A stretch of DNA of 31,057 nucleotides from a virus (IMGVR_UViG_3300035698_006157:1-31057); one strand, 5' to 3'; counted from the first letter of the stretch, positions 23,360 to 30,652 are shown. The notes: a model not told the origin generated them from the letters alone. Numbers and translations: made by a program.

Positions 23360-23448
23360 AAGAGATTTTCGTTGAGCTGCAAGATTTTGAATCTGCTCAC
23401 TATTGGAGAAGTATAGAACAAGACAGAGATGAGTTATTTAAGATCTAA
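23311..23448 (+). CDS. Possible 45-residue charged protein
   Basis: ATG at 23311 reads MYLRKGKNCRSLARELKEIF, then a helical segment ending RDELFKI, to a stop at 23448. It overlaps the 30-codon frame in another phase and ends against the convergent metallopeptidase stop. It may be the intact remainder of a gene whose start was displaced by a frameshift, or a real small gene. Confidence 0.4.
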   Translation: MYLRKGKNCRSLARELKEIFVELQDFESAHYWRSIEQDRDELFKI

Positions 23449-23864
23449 TCCTCATCGTCGTAGGAGAACCCCTGAAGGATCTCACCACCAAGAGAGTATG
23501 CTTCCTTCTCCAACTTACCTAGAGAATCGTTCTCTCTAAACTTGTCGGCAGGAACGCCAGCAACATCATCTAGCTCTCCATCTTCAAACTGTTTGTGATG
23601 TACAAGTTCATGACAGATGCTCCTTAGGATATCTTTGGGGTGTCTGTCTGTAATATAAACATAGACTGTAGAACTGTTAGGATCATACTCAGCAGTCTTA
23701 GCATGTTGCATCTTGGATGCATTATCAGAATCATCCTTAAGTTCTATAGATGGAGTATTCTCGTAACCTAGAATGTTCTTAGCATATGGTTCTAGTTTAT
23801 CTATAAGACTTTCCCAATCATATGACTGTTCAATATCTTCCAAGAGCATATCTAGTTTATTCAT
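23445..23864 (-). CDS. HExxH zinc metallopeptidase with N-terminal LLED motif
   Basis: This is a 139-residue protein. HELVHHKQ (residues 85-92) gives the HExxH zinc site, preceded by ILRSIC and followed at about 119-121 by Glu residues (KLEKEAY) that could be the third ligand of a gluzincin. EAYSLGGEILQ resembles the helix after that ligand in IrrE/ImmA-like or phage metallopeptidases. The first 16 residues, MNKLDMLLEDIEQSYDW, carry the shared motif and lie outside the catalytic part. It is the last gene of the minus-strand cluster, one base after the zinc-ribbon gene, ending at the convergent plus-strand gene. Small size and a packaged-type N-terminus suggest delivery to the host; that is inference. 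Confidence 0.8.
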   Translation of the reverse strand: MNKLDMLLEDIEQSYDWESLIDKLEPYAKNILGYENTPSIELKDDSDNASKMQHAKTAEYDPNSSTVYVYITDRHPKDILRSICHELVHHKQFEDGELDDVAGVPADKFRENDSLGKLEKEAYSLGGEILQGFSYDDED

Positions 23865-23865
23865 T

Positions 23866-24033
23866 CTAATCTCTTTCTATAACTTTAGTCTCGTCTTCTG
23901 GATCAACATCAGCATCATCAAAGATATTATTAAAGTCTTGCCCACACTTGGCACAAACACTACTATCATGTTCGTACTTATTATTATCATTGATCTCGAT
24001 ACCACAAGCAATACAATTAATCTTCGGTTCCAT
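23866..24033 (-). CDS. Small zinc-ribbon protein
   Basis: 55 residues from the ATG at 24033, taken over an upstream in-frame ATG because AGGAAGAAG precedes it within the end of the preceding gene. CIACG and CAKCGQ form two CxxC knuckles. The tail is acidic (DDADVDPEDET). It overlaps the upstream gene by 17 bases. The function is unknown. Confidence 0.65.
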   Translation of the reverse strand: MEPKINCIACGIEINDNNKYEHDSSVCAKCGQDFNNIFDDADVDPEDETKVIERD

Positions 24034-24439
24034 TTTCTTCTTCCTCCGCAACTGATCCATAGACCTTCTCATCAGGATTTGTTTTTACCTTACGAGAATC
24101 AAATTCTTTTGATTGATTTTTTCTGCTAGTTAGGTTGATGAGTATTTGTTTTAATTCATCATCATTCTTGCTGACAAGTTTCAATGCACTCTTAACATAG
24201 TATGCTTTCTTAATAGGATCACTTGCCTTTAGAGCAGTATACATTATATTAGTGACCTCGGATAACTTCTTATACATCTCTGGATCTTCATCCTTCAATG
24301 CTTCTTCCATCCCAGCCGCAGAGTCATAGGGAACATTATCACCTACTGTCTCTGATTCTATTTCTCCTGCATATCCTTCATCTAGTTCATCTTCAACTCC
24401 CTCTAAGATGGAGTCTAATCTATCGGTTTTTAGTGCCAT
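24017..24439 (-). CDS. Unidentified acidic protein with shared N-terminal motif
   Basis: This is a 140-residue protein. TDRLDSILEGVEDELDEGY (residues 5-23) is a variant of the cluster's motif (I-L-E core). The centre is helical (MYKKLSEVTNIMYTALKASD), and the C-terminus is charged and Glu-rich. No family is recognised. It overlaps the small zinc-ribbon gene above it by 20 bases and the one below by 17. An internal virion protein is the working idea. Confidence 0.65.
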   Translation of the reverse strand: MALKTDRLDSILEGVEDELDEGYAGEIESETVGDNVPYDSAAGMEEALKDEDPEMYKKLSEVTNIMYTALKASDPIKKAYYVKSALKLVSKNDDELKQILINLTSRKNQSKEFDSRKVKTNPDEKVYGSVAEEEENGTED

Positions 24440-24581
24440 TATTCTTTTCCTTTTTATTTAAGTTGGGTTCTTCTATACTTTTATATTTATCATAACAACC
24501 AACACATACTTCTTTTCTTATATAATCAATACCTTTTAATAATCTTCTTCCGCAGTTTGTACAGAATACTTCTTTAGACAT
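24420..24581 (-). CDS. Small double-CxxC protein
   Basis: 53 codons from the ATG at 24581: MSKEVFCTNCGRRLLKGIDY, then EVCVGCYDKYKS and a basic tail. The two CxxC pairs are spaced 19 residues apart and make a zinc ribbon. It lies between the NTase gene (11 bases upstream) and the 140-residue gene, and its end overlaps the next start by 20 bases. No function can be assigned. Confidence 0.65.
   Translation of the reverse strand: MSKEVFCTNCGRRLLKGIDYIRKEVCVGCYDKYKSIEEPNLNKKEKNNGTKNR
24484..24491 (-). promoter_or_regulatory. Possible late-type element GATAAATA
   Basis: GATAAATA on the minus strand lies inside the small zinc-ribbon gene, 45 bases before the 140-residue gene. It is weaker than the others and could be chance. 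Confidence 0.25.
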
Positions 24582-24592
24582 TTTAACATTTC

Positions 24593-25528
24593 CTATTCCT
24601 CCCTCTCTTGAACAGGATCACCTTTAACAAGATCTGCTACATCATCTACATCTTTCAAAGTATCAACATCTCCCGTCTTATCAATCAACTTCTTTAGGTT
24701 CATCATGAGATCTAAGTAATGATATCTCTCTAGTAATTTATATCTGATGTTAGCAGGAACCATGTTAGGTGATGGTAGTCCCTTCTTACTTACAGTTTCG
24801 TAATCCTTAAACTGCTCTATCCTTTCCTTATGTACTTCTTCATAACTATCAACAAGACTATCAATGGCTTTATCTAGATCCTTAATTCTTCTTTCGATCT
24901 TCTGTGATATGATATCTACTTTGGCACCATGATCCATAGCATCCTGTAACCTACGAATGTCCTCAATGGTTCTGGTTGCTTCGGAAGAATCCAAATCAAT
25001 CTTAGTAATATAATCTTTGAACTCATCGTAGACAGAGAAGAGATCCACACCATAGTCACTGGGTTCTTTCATCCACTCTCTATCACCAATGATGTATATA
25101 GAATCGAATCTTTCTATTCCTGTATTCGTATCTACAACAAAGTAATTGACAGGGTGTTTGGTACCGGGAAGGAACTTACCATTGATTGCTCTTGCTCTAT
25201 CTGCTAGTTCCTTAAGGATATCTTCTTCGTAGTCTGCAACAATAGTTACATCGATGTCTGACTTCTGATCGTATCTGTAACCTGTGATGCTTCCTACTAC
25301 ATAAGCATTCGAGTAATCTATATCTTCCACTACCGCATTGACACCATCGAGGATGAACTGCTCTGCCTCCTCAGTTAATACGGGAGTCTCTCCTTCTATG
25401 TTCCAAACAGTATCATCCATCTGATCTCTAGGTTCATCTAAGATAGACTCTCTAAACTTCTCCATGTTCTCCATGAAGTAGTCGAAGTCTTCTGAAAACT
25501 TTACTACCTTTTTATATTTACGAGCCAT
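24593..25528 (-). CDS. Nucleotidyltransferase-fold protein in the late cluster
   Basis: This is a 311-residue protein. VVGSITGYRYDQKSDIDVTI (77-96) gives GS (79-80) and D91-x-D93, and PVNYFVVD (126-133) gives a third acidic residue, as in predicted phage and bacterial NTases. Residues 150-245 are long charged helices (KIERRIKDLDKAIDSLVDSY), and the C-terminus is acidic. The N-terminus has SEDFDYFMENMEKF followed by FRESILDE, a loose form of the shared motif. The start overlaps the DFSGK-domain gene by 11 bases. The substrate is unknown: nucleotides could be added to tRNA, other RNA, or protein. Confidence 0.75.
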   Translation of the reverse strand: MARKYKKVVKFSEDFDYFMENMEKFRESILDEPRDQMDDTVWNIEGETPVLTEEAEQFILDGVNAVVEDIDYSNAYVVGSITGYRYDQKSDIDVTIVADYEEDILKELADRARAINGKFLPGTKHPVNYFVVDTNTGIERFDSIYIIGDREWMKEPSDYGVDLFSVYDEFKDYITKIDLDSSEATRTIEDIRRLQDAMDHGAKVDIISQKIERRIKDLDKAIDSLVDSYEEVHKERIEQFKDYETVSKKGLPSPNMVPANIRYKLLERYHYLDLMMNLKKLIDKTGDVDTLKDVDDVADLVKGDPVQEREE

Positions 25529-26294
25529 AGAATTCCCTTATCTTTCTGATACCATCGCTACTGTGATTAACTTCTGATCCAGATCTATCATTACCATTTA
25601 CCATATCTAAATACCCACCTAGTTCTTCCCACACCTCATCAATGATCTGTAGTTGTGATCGAGTAGGACTCTTAGCAATGTCAATGAGTCCAGAGTTCTT
25701 ATCCATTCTAATAGCACCTAACTTCATGAATGCTACCATCAACTCTGTACCACTAAGTTCACCAACAATCGGTAGTGGTAGTCCTCTGTGGTCTTCGTGA
25801 CGAAAGCCATTAGATCCACCTTCTCTCTTACCACTGAAGTCTAGAAGTGATCCATCGGGAAGAATATATCCTGCTTCCCTAAGATCAAATGTTTCACCTT
25901 TCACAACCTTTGCCCACTCGAATGGATCTAAGGAAGGTTCGAAGTATTCTAGATCTTCTAACTCTAGATTCTCATCGTACTGTCCTTCATAGATTTCTTC
26001 TAGTGTTCTCTTGTCACCAATCTTTTGTAGTGCTTCCTCAGTATATATTGCATCCCAATCTTGTGCTTCTTCTTTATATAAATACTTCATCTCACCTAAG
26101 ATATCACTGTTGAGGAATTCATTCTCCCATAGTTTATCTAGGATCTCTACGATAGCATTCTGCTTGGCAACTCCCTCAGAAGATGTGATCTTGATATGCT
26201 CGTCCACGAATGCCTCAGTACCGGGAAGCACAGGATTGATCTTGAGTGTGTTGGTATCTTCTAACAAGAATAGAAGCATATCTAAGTCTTGCAT
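25518..26294 (-). CDS. DFSGK-domain phage protein with N-terminal LLED motif
   Basis: This is a 258-residue protein. The first 15 residues (QDLDMLLFLLEDTN) are one of the clearest copies of the shared motif. Residues about 135-165 read REAGYILPDGSLLDFSGKRE followed by GG and an HEDHR stretch, a pattern recurring in uncharacterised phage proteins. An ELMVAFMKLGAIRM segment follows. The central part (DENLELEDLEYFEPSLDPFE) is acidic and helical. No enzyme motif can be named. It starts with the late-cluster ribosome site AGGGGATT and follows the endonuclease VII gene with no gap. Confidence 0.65.
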   Translation of the reverse strand: MQDLDMLLFLLEDTNTLKINPVLPGTEAFVDEHIKITSSEGVAKQNAIVEILDKLWENEFLNSDILGEMKYLYKEEAQDWDAIYTEEALQKIGDKRTLEEIYEGQYDENLELEDLEYFEPSLDPFEWAKVVKGETFDLREAGYILPDGSLLDFSGKREGGSNGFRHEDHRGLPLPIVGELSGTELMVAFMKLGAIRMDKNSGLIDIAKSPTRSQLQIIDEVWEELGGYLDMVNGNDRSGSEVNHSSDGIRKIREFYGS

Positions 26295-26588
26295 TTAATC
26301 CCCTATTAACTCGTAGTTCTTTAAATGTTCTGAATGTATCTCGTCCCAACAATCTATGTAGTCTGCTGCTCTTCGCAATGCTTTTGAGTCGTCTTTAAAC
26401 TGGCTCAAACCTAGATTACAATTGAGACAGCAACATCCGCGAACCTCATTATAAAGATGGCAATGATCCACATTAACGGTTTTCATATCGATATCACACT
26501 CACAAATAACACACTTATACTCTTGTTCTTCTAATATATTTATGACATCTTGCTCAGATAACCCAAAGTAATCTCGAACTTTACTCAT
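26295..26588 (-). CDS. Recombination endonuclease VII-like (HNH/His-Me) protein
   Basis: This 97-residue protein matches the T4 gp49 family core: CVIC (26-29), VDHCHL (40-45) with catalytic Asp/His, VRGCCCLNCNLGL (49-61) with the second Cys pair and Asn, and a helix ALRRAADYI. T4 endonuclease VII resolves branched DNA during packaging. This copy has the zinc/His-Me part but is shorter than T4's 157 residues, so the dimerisation helices may be reduced. It has its own late-type element at 26607 directly after a terminator. Small size leaves open a homing-type or other HNH role. Confidence 0.85.
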   Translation of the reverse strand: MSKVRDYFGLSEQDVINILEEQEYKCVICECDIDMKTVNVDHCHLYNEVRGCCCLNCNLGLSQFKDDSKALRRAADYIDCWDEIHSEHLKNYELIGD

Positions 26589-26606
26589 ATATTCTCCCTT
26601 CTCATC

Positions 26607-26614
26607 TATTTAGG
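26607..26614 (-). promoter_or_regulatory. Late-type element CCTAAATA before endonuclease VII
   Basis: CCTAAATA on the minus strand, 19 bases before the ATG at 26588 and immediately after the terminator at 26636-26665, where a new promoter is required. Confidence 0.4.
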
Positions 26615-26635
26615 GAGTATGTGTATTTCTTAACA

Positions 26636-26665
26636 TAAAAAAAGAGCCCCAAATAATGGGGCTCT
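26636..26665 (-). terminator. Rho-independent terminator, minus strand
   Basis: AGAGCCCC and GGGGCTCT form a perfect 8-bp stem with a 7-base loop. On the minus strand it is followed by seven or more U. It ends the transcript carrying the three acidic proteins above. Confidence 0.92.
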
Positions 26666-26687
26666 CAAATCTTTTTATATAATTTTC

Positions 26688-27227
26688 TTATTCTATACCA
26701 TTACTACCCATCCCCGGTGCTGATTCCTTCACTTCTTTGTCTTCTTCATCGTCGTCATCCAAGGGAGTCTTCCATGAACCCTTCTCCACTTCGCACTCTT
26801 CTTCGCCATCTTCTTCGCCATCTTCCTTGAAATCACCACCACCTGAGGCCTCACCGTCCCCACCATATGATTCTTCCATGTCTTTATCAAACTGATCAGG
26901 GTATTTTGCAAGCAATTCCATCCATGCGTCACCAACAACTCCAGCACCTTTTACTGGTGCGAGCTTATCGATTGCTTCCCCGGCAGTCATACCCTTCTTA
27001 ACCACTAGATTGTAGAACTCCTGTGCGACTCTAGATACACCTTCTTCCATTGATTCTGCACTAGCATTAGGAATACCTTGAGTGTCCAATGATTCTTCTA
27101 CTGGTTCCTTAACTTTCTTTTTCTTAGGATCATCACTCTCTTTCTGATCCTCTTGCACATCCTCTAAGAATGTTAGAAAATTCTTATCAATGTTTATTTC
27201 TTCGTTTAACAATCCACGTTTCTTCAT
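26688..27227 (-). CDS. Acidic protein with FLEDV motif, candidate internal head protein
   Basis: This is a 179-residue protein. The N-terminus is MKKRGLLNEEINIDKNFLTF then LEDVQEDQ; the FLEDV core lies at about residues 20-24. Residues about 60-110 form a small helical domain (VSRVAQEFYNLVVKKGMTAG). The last 60 residues are Glu/Asp/Gly low complexity. No family is recognised. The start overlaps the previous stop (TAATG) and it is last before the terminator. It shares its N-terminal layout with the next two genes upstream. Confidence 0.7.
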   Translation of the reverse strand: MKKRGLLNEEINIDKNFLTFLEDVQEDQKESDDPKKKKVKEPVEESLDTQGIPNASAESMEEGVSRVAQEFYNLVVKKGMTAGEAIDKLAPVKGAGVVGDAWMELLAKYPDQFDKDMEESYGGDGEASGGGDFKEDGEEDGEEECEVEKGSWKTPLDDDDEEDKEVKESAPGMGSNGIE

Positions 27228-27871
27228 TATTTCTCTCCTTCGTAATAATCGGCTGAACCTGAACTTACACCTTGGGAACTAAATCTTTCTTTTAATTCTC
27301 CTTTATCTTCTTTTTTCTGAATTAAATCTAAAAACTTATTCCAAAAACTCTTCTTTTTTATATTCTCTTTTTGTGGCAATGAGGATTTGTCTTTTAATCT
27401 CATAGAAACATTAGTTTCTGTAAAGAACGAAGGAACAAAAACAACATTCAAAACATCTCCCCTATTTACACTATTATAGAAGTCATCATTTACAGGAGCA
27501 ACTGCACCGCCGGGAAGAAGTCGATCATCAAAACCTTCTAATTTTCCAGATACTCGTTCAAGAAACAAAGTAGGAGAAATCTCCCCCATCCTATCTCTTT
27601 TCGTATAAATCTTAGCATTCCCTTGTCCTAAAATTTCAAGTTGCTTCTCTTCTTCTTCTGGTAGTTCAGTTGGTTCCTTTTCATTTTCCTCTTCTTCATC
27701 TCCATCTACTGCTTCTTTTCCTTTTTGATCTCGTCTTTTCTTAAAATCATCCGCACCTACAAAACCACGATGAGTCTTATTCTCTGTTGACTCTCCCTCT
27801 ACTTCTTCTAGGAATGAGGTAAGATCTTTACTTACATTCTCGTCCTCTAATAATATTCTTCTTCGTTCCAT
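27227..27871 (-). CDS. Acidic protein with FLEEV motif, candidate internal head protein
   Basis: This 214-residue protein begins MERRRILLEDENVSKDLTSF then LEEVEGES, so a second LLED copy sits ahead of the FLEEV copy. Residues 30-80 are a charged linker. Residues about 85-160 are a compact beta-rich stretch (RMGEISPTLFLERVSGKLEG, then DVLNVVFVPSFF). The tail is basic, then Ser-rich. No family is recognised. It is in tandem with the neighbouring genes and expressed from the same promoter as the 647-residue protein. Confidence 0.7.
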   Translation of the reverse strand: MERRRILLEDENVSKDLTSFLEEVEGESTENKTHRGFVGADDFKKRRDQKGKEAVDGDEEEENEKEPTELPEEEEKQLEILGQGNAKIYTKRDRMGEISPTLFLERVSGKLEGFDDRLLPGGAVAPVNDDFYNSVNRGDVLNVVFVPSFFTETNVSMRLKDKSSLPQKENIKKKSFWNKFLDLIQKKEDKGELKERFSSQGVSSGSADYYEGEK

Positions 27872-27879
27872 TATATCTC

Positions 27880-29823
27880 CTAGTGAATGAGTAGTAAAGT
27901 ATTATTAACTTCTGGACGAGTAGCAGCATCATCACCGTGACCTGCCCAGACTAAAACATTCCAGTAATTCTTTTTACCTAAGAATTCATCATTCTTTTCC
28001 TTAATCATATCCATCATTTCAGGATAAGAGATAAGTGTTTCGCGATCTATTTTCAAATATTTGGCAGTTCTATCCTTCAACACTCCAACATCCTTAGGAT
28101 CACTAAGGTCAAGAACACTTCCTGCATACTCTGGGAAGTCTGCCTTATCTCTCTTACTCTTATTCTTGAATAGACCAGCAGGGATTACATCTGATTTCTT
28201 ATCACCACCGATGTCTGCGTCTTGCGTACCACCTGTACTGAAACTAACTACAAAGTTTTCTGGAAGATCTCTATTCTGTAGGTCAGATACCTGCTTGGTG
28301 TATGCATAGTGAAGAACATCGGGAGTCTCATTAACAACCTCAAGTACGAGATCAGTGTATGCTTCATTAAAGAAGTCACCAGAGTCATGCCAACGAAGAA
28401 CCATTTGCATATCCTTCTTTGCCAACTTTGCTGATGTTACCTTGATTTCATCTACTAGTTGTTGCTTGAACTCTTCTGGATGATTCAAGAGATAGTTGAG
28501 TACTGAACCTGTTAGGATTGATGGAGAAGGGAACATAATATATCCACCCTTGATAGCATAGCAGAACCTCTTACATTTATCTGCGGATGGACAGGTTCTT
28601 ACAAGTTTGAACTCTTTGTCTGCTTCATCATACCATAGACCATGATAGGCAGGAAGTCCATAGTTAAAGAAGACTTTATTATCTTCACCAGACTTTTTAA
28701 TCTTAGCATTTTGTTTAAGTAATTCTTTAGGTTTCTGAGTTAGGATACTAATTAACTTTGAAATATCCCACTCTTCGTTATTTTCATCAACCAAACCCTT
28801 GACTGTAGAATTATGAATAAGTCTTTGAGTCTGTTCAGCGTTAGCAATACCTTTTCTCTTAGCTTTAAGATCTGTAGGATCAATAGTCTTATAGTTTACA
28901 TTACGAAGTGCTGCTGCTGCGTCAATTTCATCTACCTGTTCAAGTTCTTCAAGAAAGTTGTCGAGGACATCGAATCCTTTTTCCTCCTTTGTTAGTTCTG
29001 ATGGAGGTGCGGGAAGTTCATCAAGAGCATCATCAAGAGAACCCATAGCAAAGTCATCAATCATATCATTAGCACCCTTTGCTTCTTCTAGTTCTTCTTC
29101 ATCGACTTCTTTTTTTTTAAAGGTAGGTGTTGGGTCTTCATCTGCTACTCCACCAGTTTCGCATCCACATTCATCTTCATTATATTTTATATCACCTTTA
29201 TCTTTAGGATCTCTTTCATTATTTTTCCAACCAGAATCAGAACTCTTCCAATCGATTCCTCTATCTTCGGATTCTTTACGAGCCATTAGAATTTGAAACC
29301 TTTGATTACCACCTGATTTATTTTCATCTGCTTGAGCTAGATGTACAACAAAATTATCACCAAAGTCTTTTAGTTGTTCGATAACTTCTTCTTTTGTTTT
29401 TCCATACATAAATTTTCTAAATGAATTAGAGTCTACCGTATTCTTAAACTTTTGATATATCTTTTCAAGAACCCCCTCTTCATCAATTTTTTCTTCTGGT
29501 GGACAATTAGGACCATTAGGCCCTCTAGGACCAGAACCATCTCGTGGACGACCACCTCTACCTCTATCGGTGATCTTGACTTCCCCATCCTCTTCTTCAA
29601 TCTCTTCATCATCCCCTTCATCATCTTTCTTCTTGCCTTGTTTCTTTTTGATAGCATCTTGTAGAGCTTGAGGAAGTTTTTCTATCCCCTCATCGATCTT
29701 CTTAATCTCTGCTTCTTCTCCAGTGGGATTTTGTTCTACTTCTTCGAGAAAACCAAGAAGACCATCACTAACATATTTCTCTTCGTCGAGACTCTTGTAC
29801 ATTTTCTTAAACGGGCTTCGCAT
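27880..29823 (-). CDS. Large protein with two FLEE motifs and a C-terminal GP88-like domain
   Basis: This is a 647-residue protein. The N-terminus has the shared motif (SDGLLGFLEEVEQN, about 18-32). Acidic and Gly/Pro linkers follow, then a small domain at about 100-200 and a Cys-bearing acidic stretch (EDECGCETGG). A second copy of the motif (VLDNFLEELEQ) is at about 286-296. From residue about 372 it matches the phage 'gene product 88' type: CPSADKCKRFCYA (411-422) with three Cys, then RWHDSGDFF (477-485) and HYAYTKQ. That family is common in actinophages and other phages and its activity is unknown to me. It is the first gene of the cluster, behind a TCTAAATA element. The motif pair suggests processing that frees the GP88 part. 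Confidence 0.75.
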   Translation of the reverse strand: MRSPFKKMYKSLDEEKYVSDGLLGFLEEVEQNPTGEEAEIKKIDEGIEKLPQALQDAIKKKQGKKKDDEGDDEEIEEEDGEVKITDRGRGGRPRDGSGPRGPNGPNCPPEEKIDEEGVLEKIYQKFKNTVDSNSFRKFMYGKTKEEVIEQLKDFGDNFVVHLAQADENKSGGNQRFQILMARKESEDRGIDWKSSDSGWKNNERDPKDKGDIKYNEDECGCETGGVADEDPTPTFKKKEVDEEELEEAKGANDMIDDFAMGSLDDALDELPAPPSELTKEEKGFDVLDNFLEELEQVDEIDAAAALRNVNYKTIDPTDLKAKRKGIANAEQTQRLIHNSTVKGLVDENNEEWDISKLISILTQKPKELLKQNAKIKKSGEDNKVFFNYGLPAYHGLWYDEADKEFKLVRTCPSADKCKRFCYAIKGGYIMFPSPSILTGSVLNYLLNHPEEFKQQLVDEIKVTSAKLAKKDMQMVLRWHDSGDFFNEAYTDLVLEVVNETPDVLHYAYTKQVSDLQNRDLPENFVVSFSTGGTQDADIGGDKKSDVIPAGLFKNKSKRDKADFPEYAGSVLDLSDPKDVGVLKDRTAKYLKIDRETLISYPEMMDMIKEKNDEFLGKKNYWNVLVWAGHGDDAATRPEVNNTLLLIH

Positions 29824-29873
29824 TATTAACTCCTATTTCTTCTTAGAATTGTCTTAAAATAAAACACTAGTAT

Positions 29874-29881
29874 TATTTAGA
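29874..29881 (-). promoter_or_regulatory. Late-type promoter TCTAAATA for the 647-residue gene
   Basis: TCTAAATA on the minus strand, 51 bases before the ATG at 29823. It shares the GTCTAAATAA sequence with the tail-block promoter at 12824. Confidence 0.5.
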
Positions 29882-29931
29882 CTTATAAACAAAGATTACA
29901 ACCATAAAATATGGATTCTTATAACTAAAAA

Positions 29932-29991
29932 GTTACAACCAAAATTACAACCAAAGTTACAACCAAAAATGACAACCATTATTACCACCCA
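29932..29991. repeat. 12-bp tandem repeat array (RTTACAACCAAA)
   Basis: Three near-identical units (GTTACAACCAAA, ATTACAACCAAA, GTTACAACCAAA) at 29932-29967 are followed by two diverged units (AATGACAACCAT, TATTACCACCCA) in exact 12-base phase. Isolated copies of TTACAACC also lie at about 29896 and 30028. The array is in non-coding DNA and looks like a set of binding sites. Confidence 0.8.
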
Positions 29992-30405
29992 TATTAACAC
30001 CTCGATTCATCTGGATATGAAACCTTATTACAACCACCCTAATAAGAATGCGTAGGTGATCTAATTAAAACGATAACACTCAAAAGGTTGTACAACATCT
30101 CCCAACCAATACGATTTCTTAAAACGCATTAGAATCTGGTATACTTTTAACCCAAAAACACATATAGAAATGGGTCAAAACTACGTTCTCTATTCGCGAA
30201 TGACGAATGACAATTCAACATATATTAGGATACTCTGCGTGGTAATTGCTGTAACTACTTGATGTATCAATAGGTTAGAGGATTCGGTATGTGTAAATTG
30301 GATATCACGAATTGTATCAAGGTTATCATCATGTTGTACAATCTGGTTTGTATAGTCTATACTCAATATCTTTGTATAATTTTTAAAATAAATCTTATTT
30401 TGTAC

Positions 30406-30433
30406 TTGATTTTCTGTACTTTTGTGGTATAAT
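30406..30433 (+). promoter_or_regulatory. Sigma-70-like promoter, copy 1 of a duplicated leader
   Basis: TTGATT (30406-30411), 16-base spacer, TATAAT (30428-30433). It is followed by a leader with GAGGAGAT as ribosome site for the gene at 30460. Confidence 0.85.
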
Positions 30434-30459
30434 ATAGGTATGAGTAGAGGAGATAGACG

Positions 30460-30639
30460 ATGACTAATGAAAATGAGTGTAATAACGATTGCGAAGAATG
30501 TCCCCATTGTGAAATTGATATTGATATTCGTGGGGTTGATTCTTCTGTAGTTTGTAAGAAGTACAATAAAGAAGTCGGATGCGTGATTGACGATCTTGAC
30601 TATGAGGGAAATTCAATTCAAAGAGTTTGGTGGAAATAA
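30460..30639 (+). CDS. Small cysteine-rich protein
   Basis: 59 residues from the ATG at 30460, after GAGGAGATAGACG. Cys residues fall at MTNENECNNDCEECPHCEID and at VCKKYNKEVGC, a likely metal-binding cluster. The protein is acidic, ending NSIQRVWWK. It shares a loosely similar Cys-rich layout with the gene at 30849, so both may belong to one small early family. The function is unknown. Confidence 0.7.
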   Translation: MTNENECNNDCEECPHCEIDIDIRGVDSSVVCKKYNKEVGCVIDDLDYEGNSIQRVWWK

Positions 30640-30652
30640 AATAAAAAAGATC

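Larger units (their letters stand above)
29824..30405. other. Non-coding region between late and early genes
   Basis: About 580 bases with no supportable gene. It holds the late-type element at 29874, a 12-bp repeat array (29932-29991), GTTGTACAAC palindromes at 30087 and (as GTTGTACAAT) 30333, and an inverted repeat AACCCA/TGGGT at about 30145-30180. It is the obvious place for a regulator-binding region or replication origin, but no origin signature can be proven. Confidence 0.55.

Noticed and set aside
28958-29296. 112-codon Ser-rich plus-strand frame inside the 647-residue gene
   Set aside because: This is a mirror of acidic coding sequence, with no start signal.
29915-30055. Open frame across the 12-bp repeats giving LQPKLQPKLQPK then a Thr/His-rich end
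   Set aside because: It has no start codon with a ribosome site before the repeats, and the array is better explained as non-coding sites.
30145-30180. Inverted repeat TTTTAACCCA / TGGGTCAAAA as a terminator
   Set aside because: The loop is 16 or more bases and there is no U-tract after the stem.
30170-30262. 30-codon plus-strand frame MGQNYVLYSRMTND...
   Set aside because: There is no ribosome site and no neighbour coupling.
30348-30380. TTGTAT and TATAAT pair as an extra early promoter
   Set aside because: The spacer is 21 bases, far from the 16 used by every other promoter here.
30289-30432. 47-codon plus-strand frame MCKLDITNCIKVIIM...
   Set aside because: A weak GAGGAT ribosome site precedes it, but it runs through the -35 region and stops inside the -10 of the 30406 promoter and codes for AT-rich hydrophobic noise.
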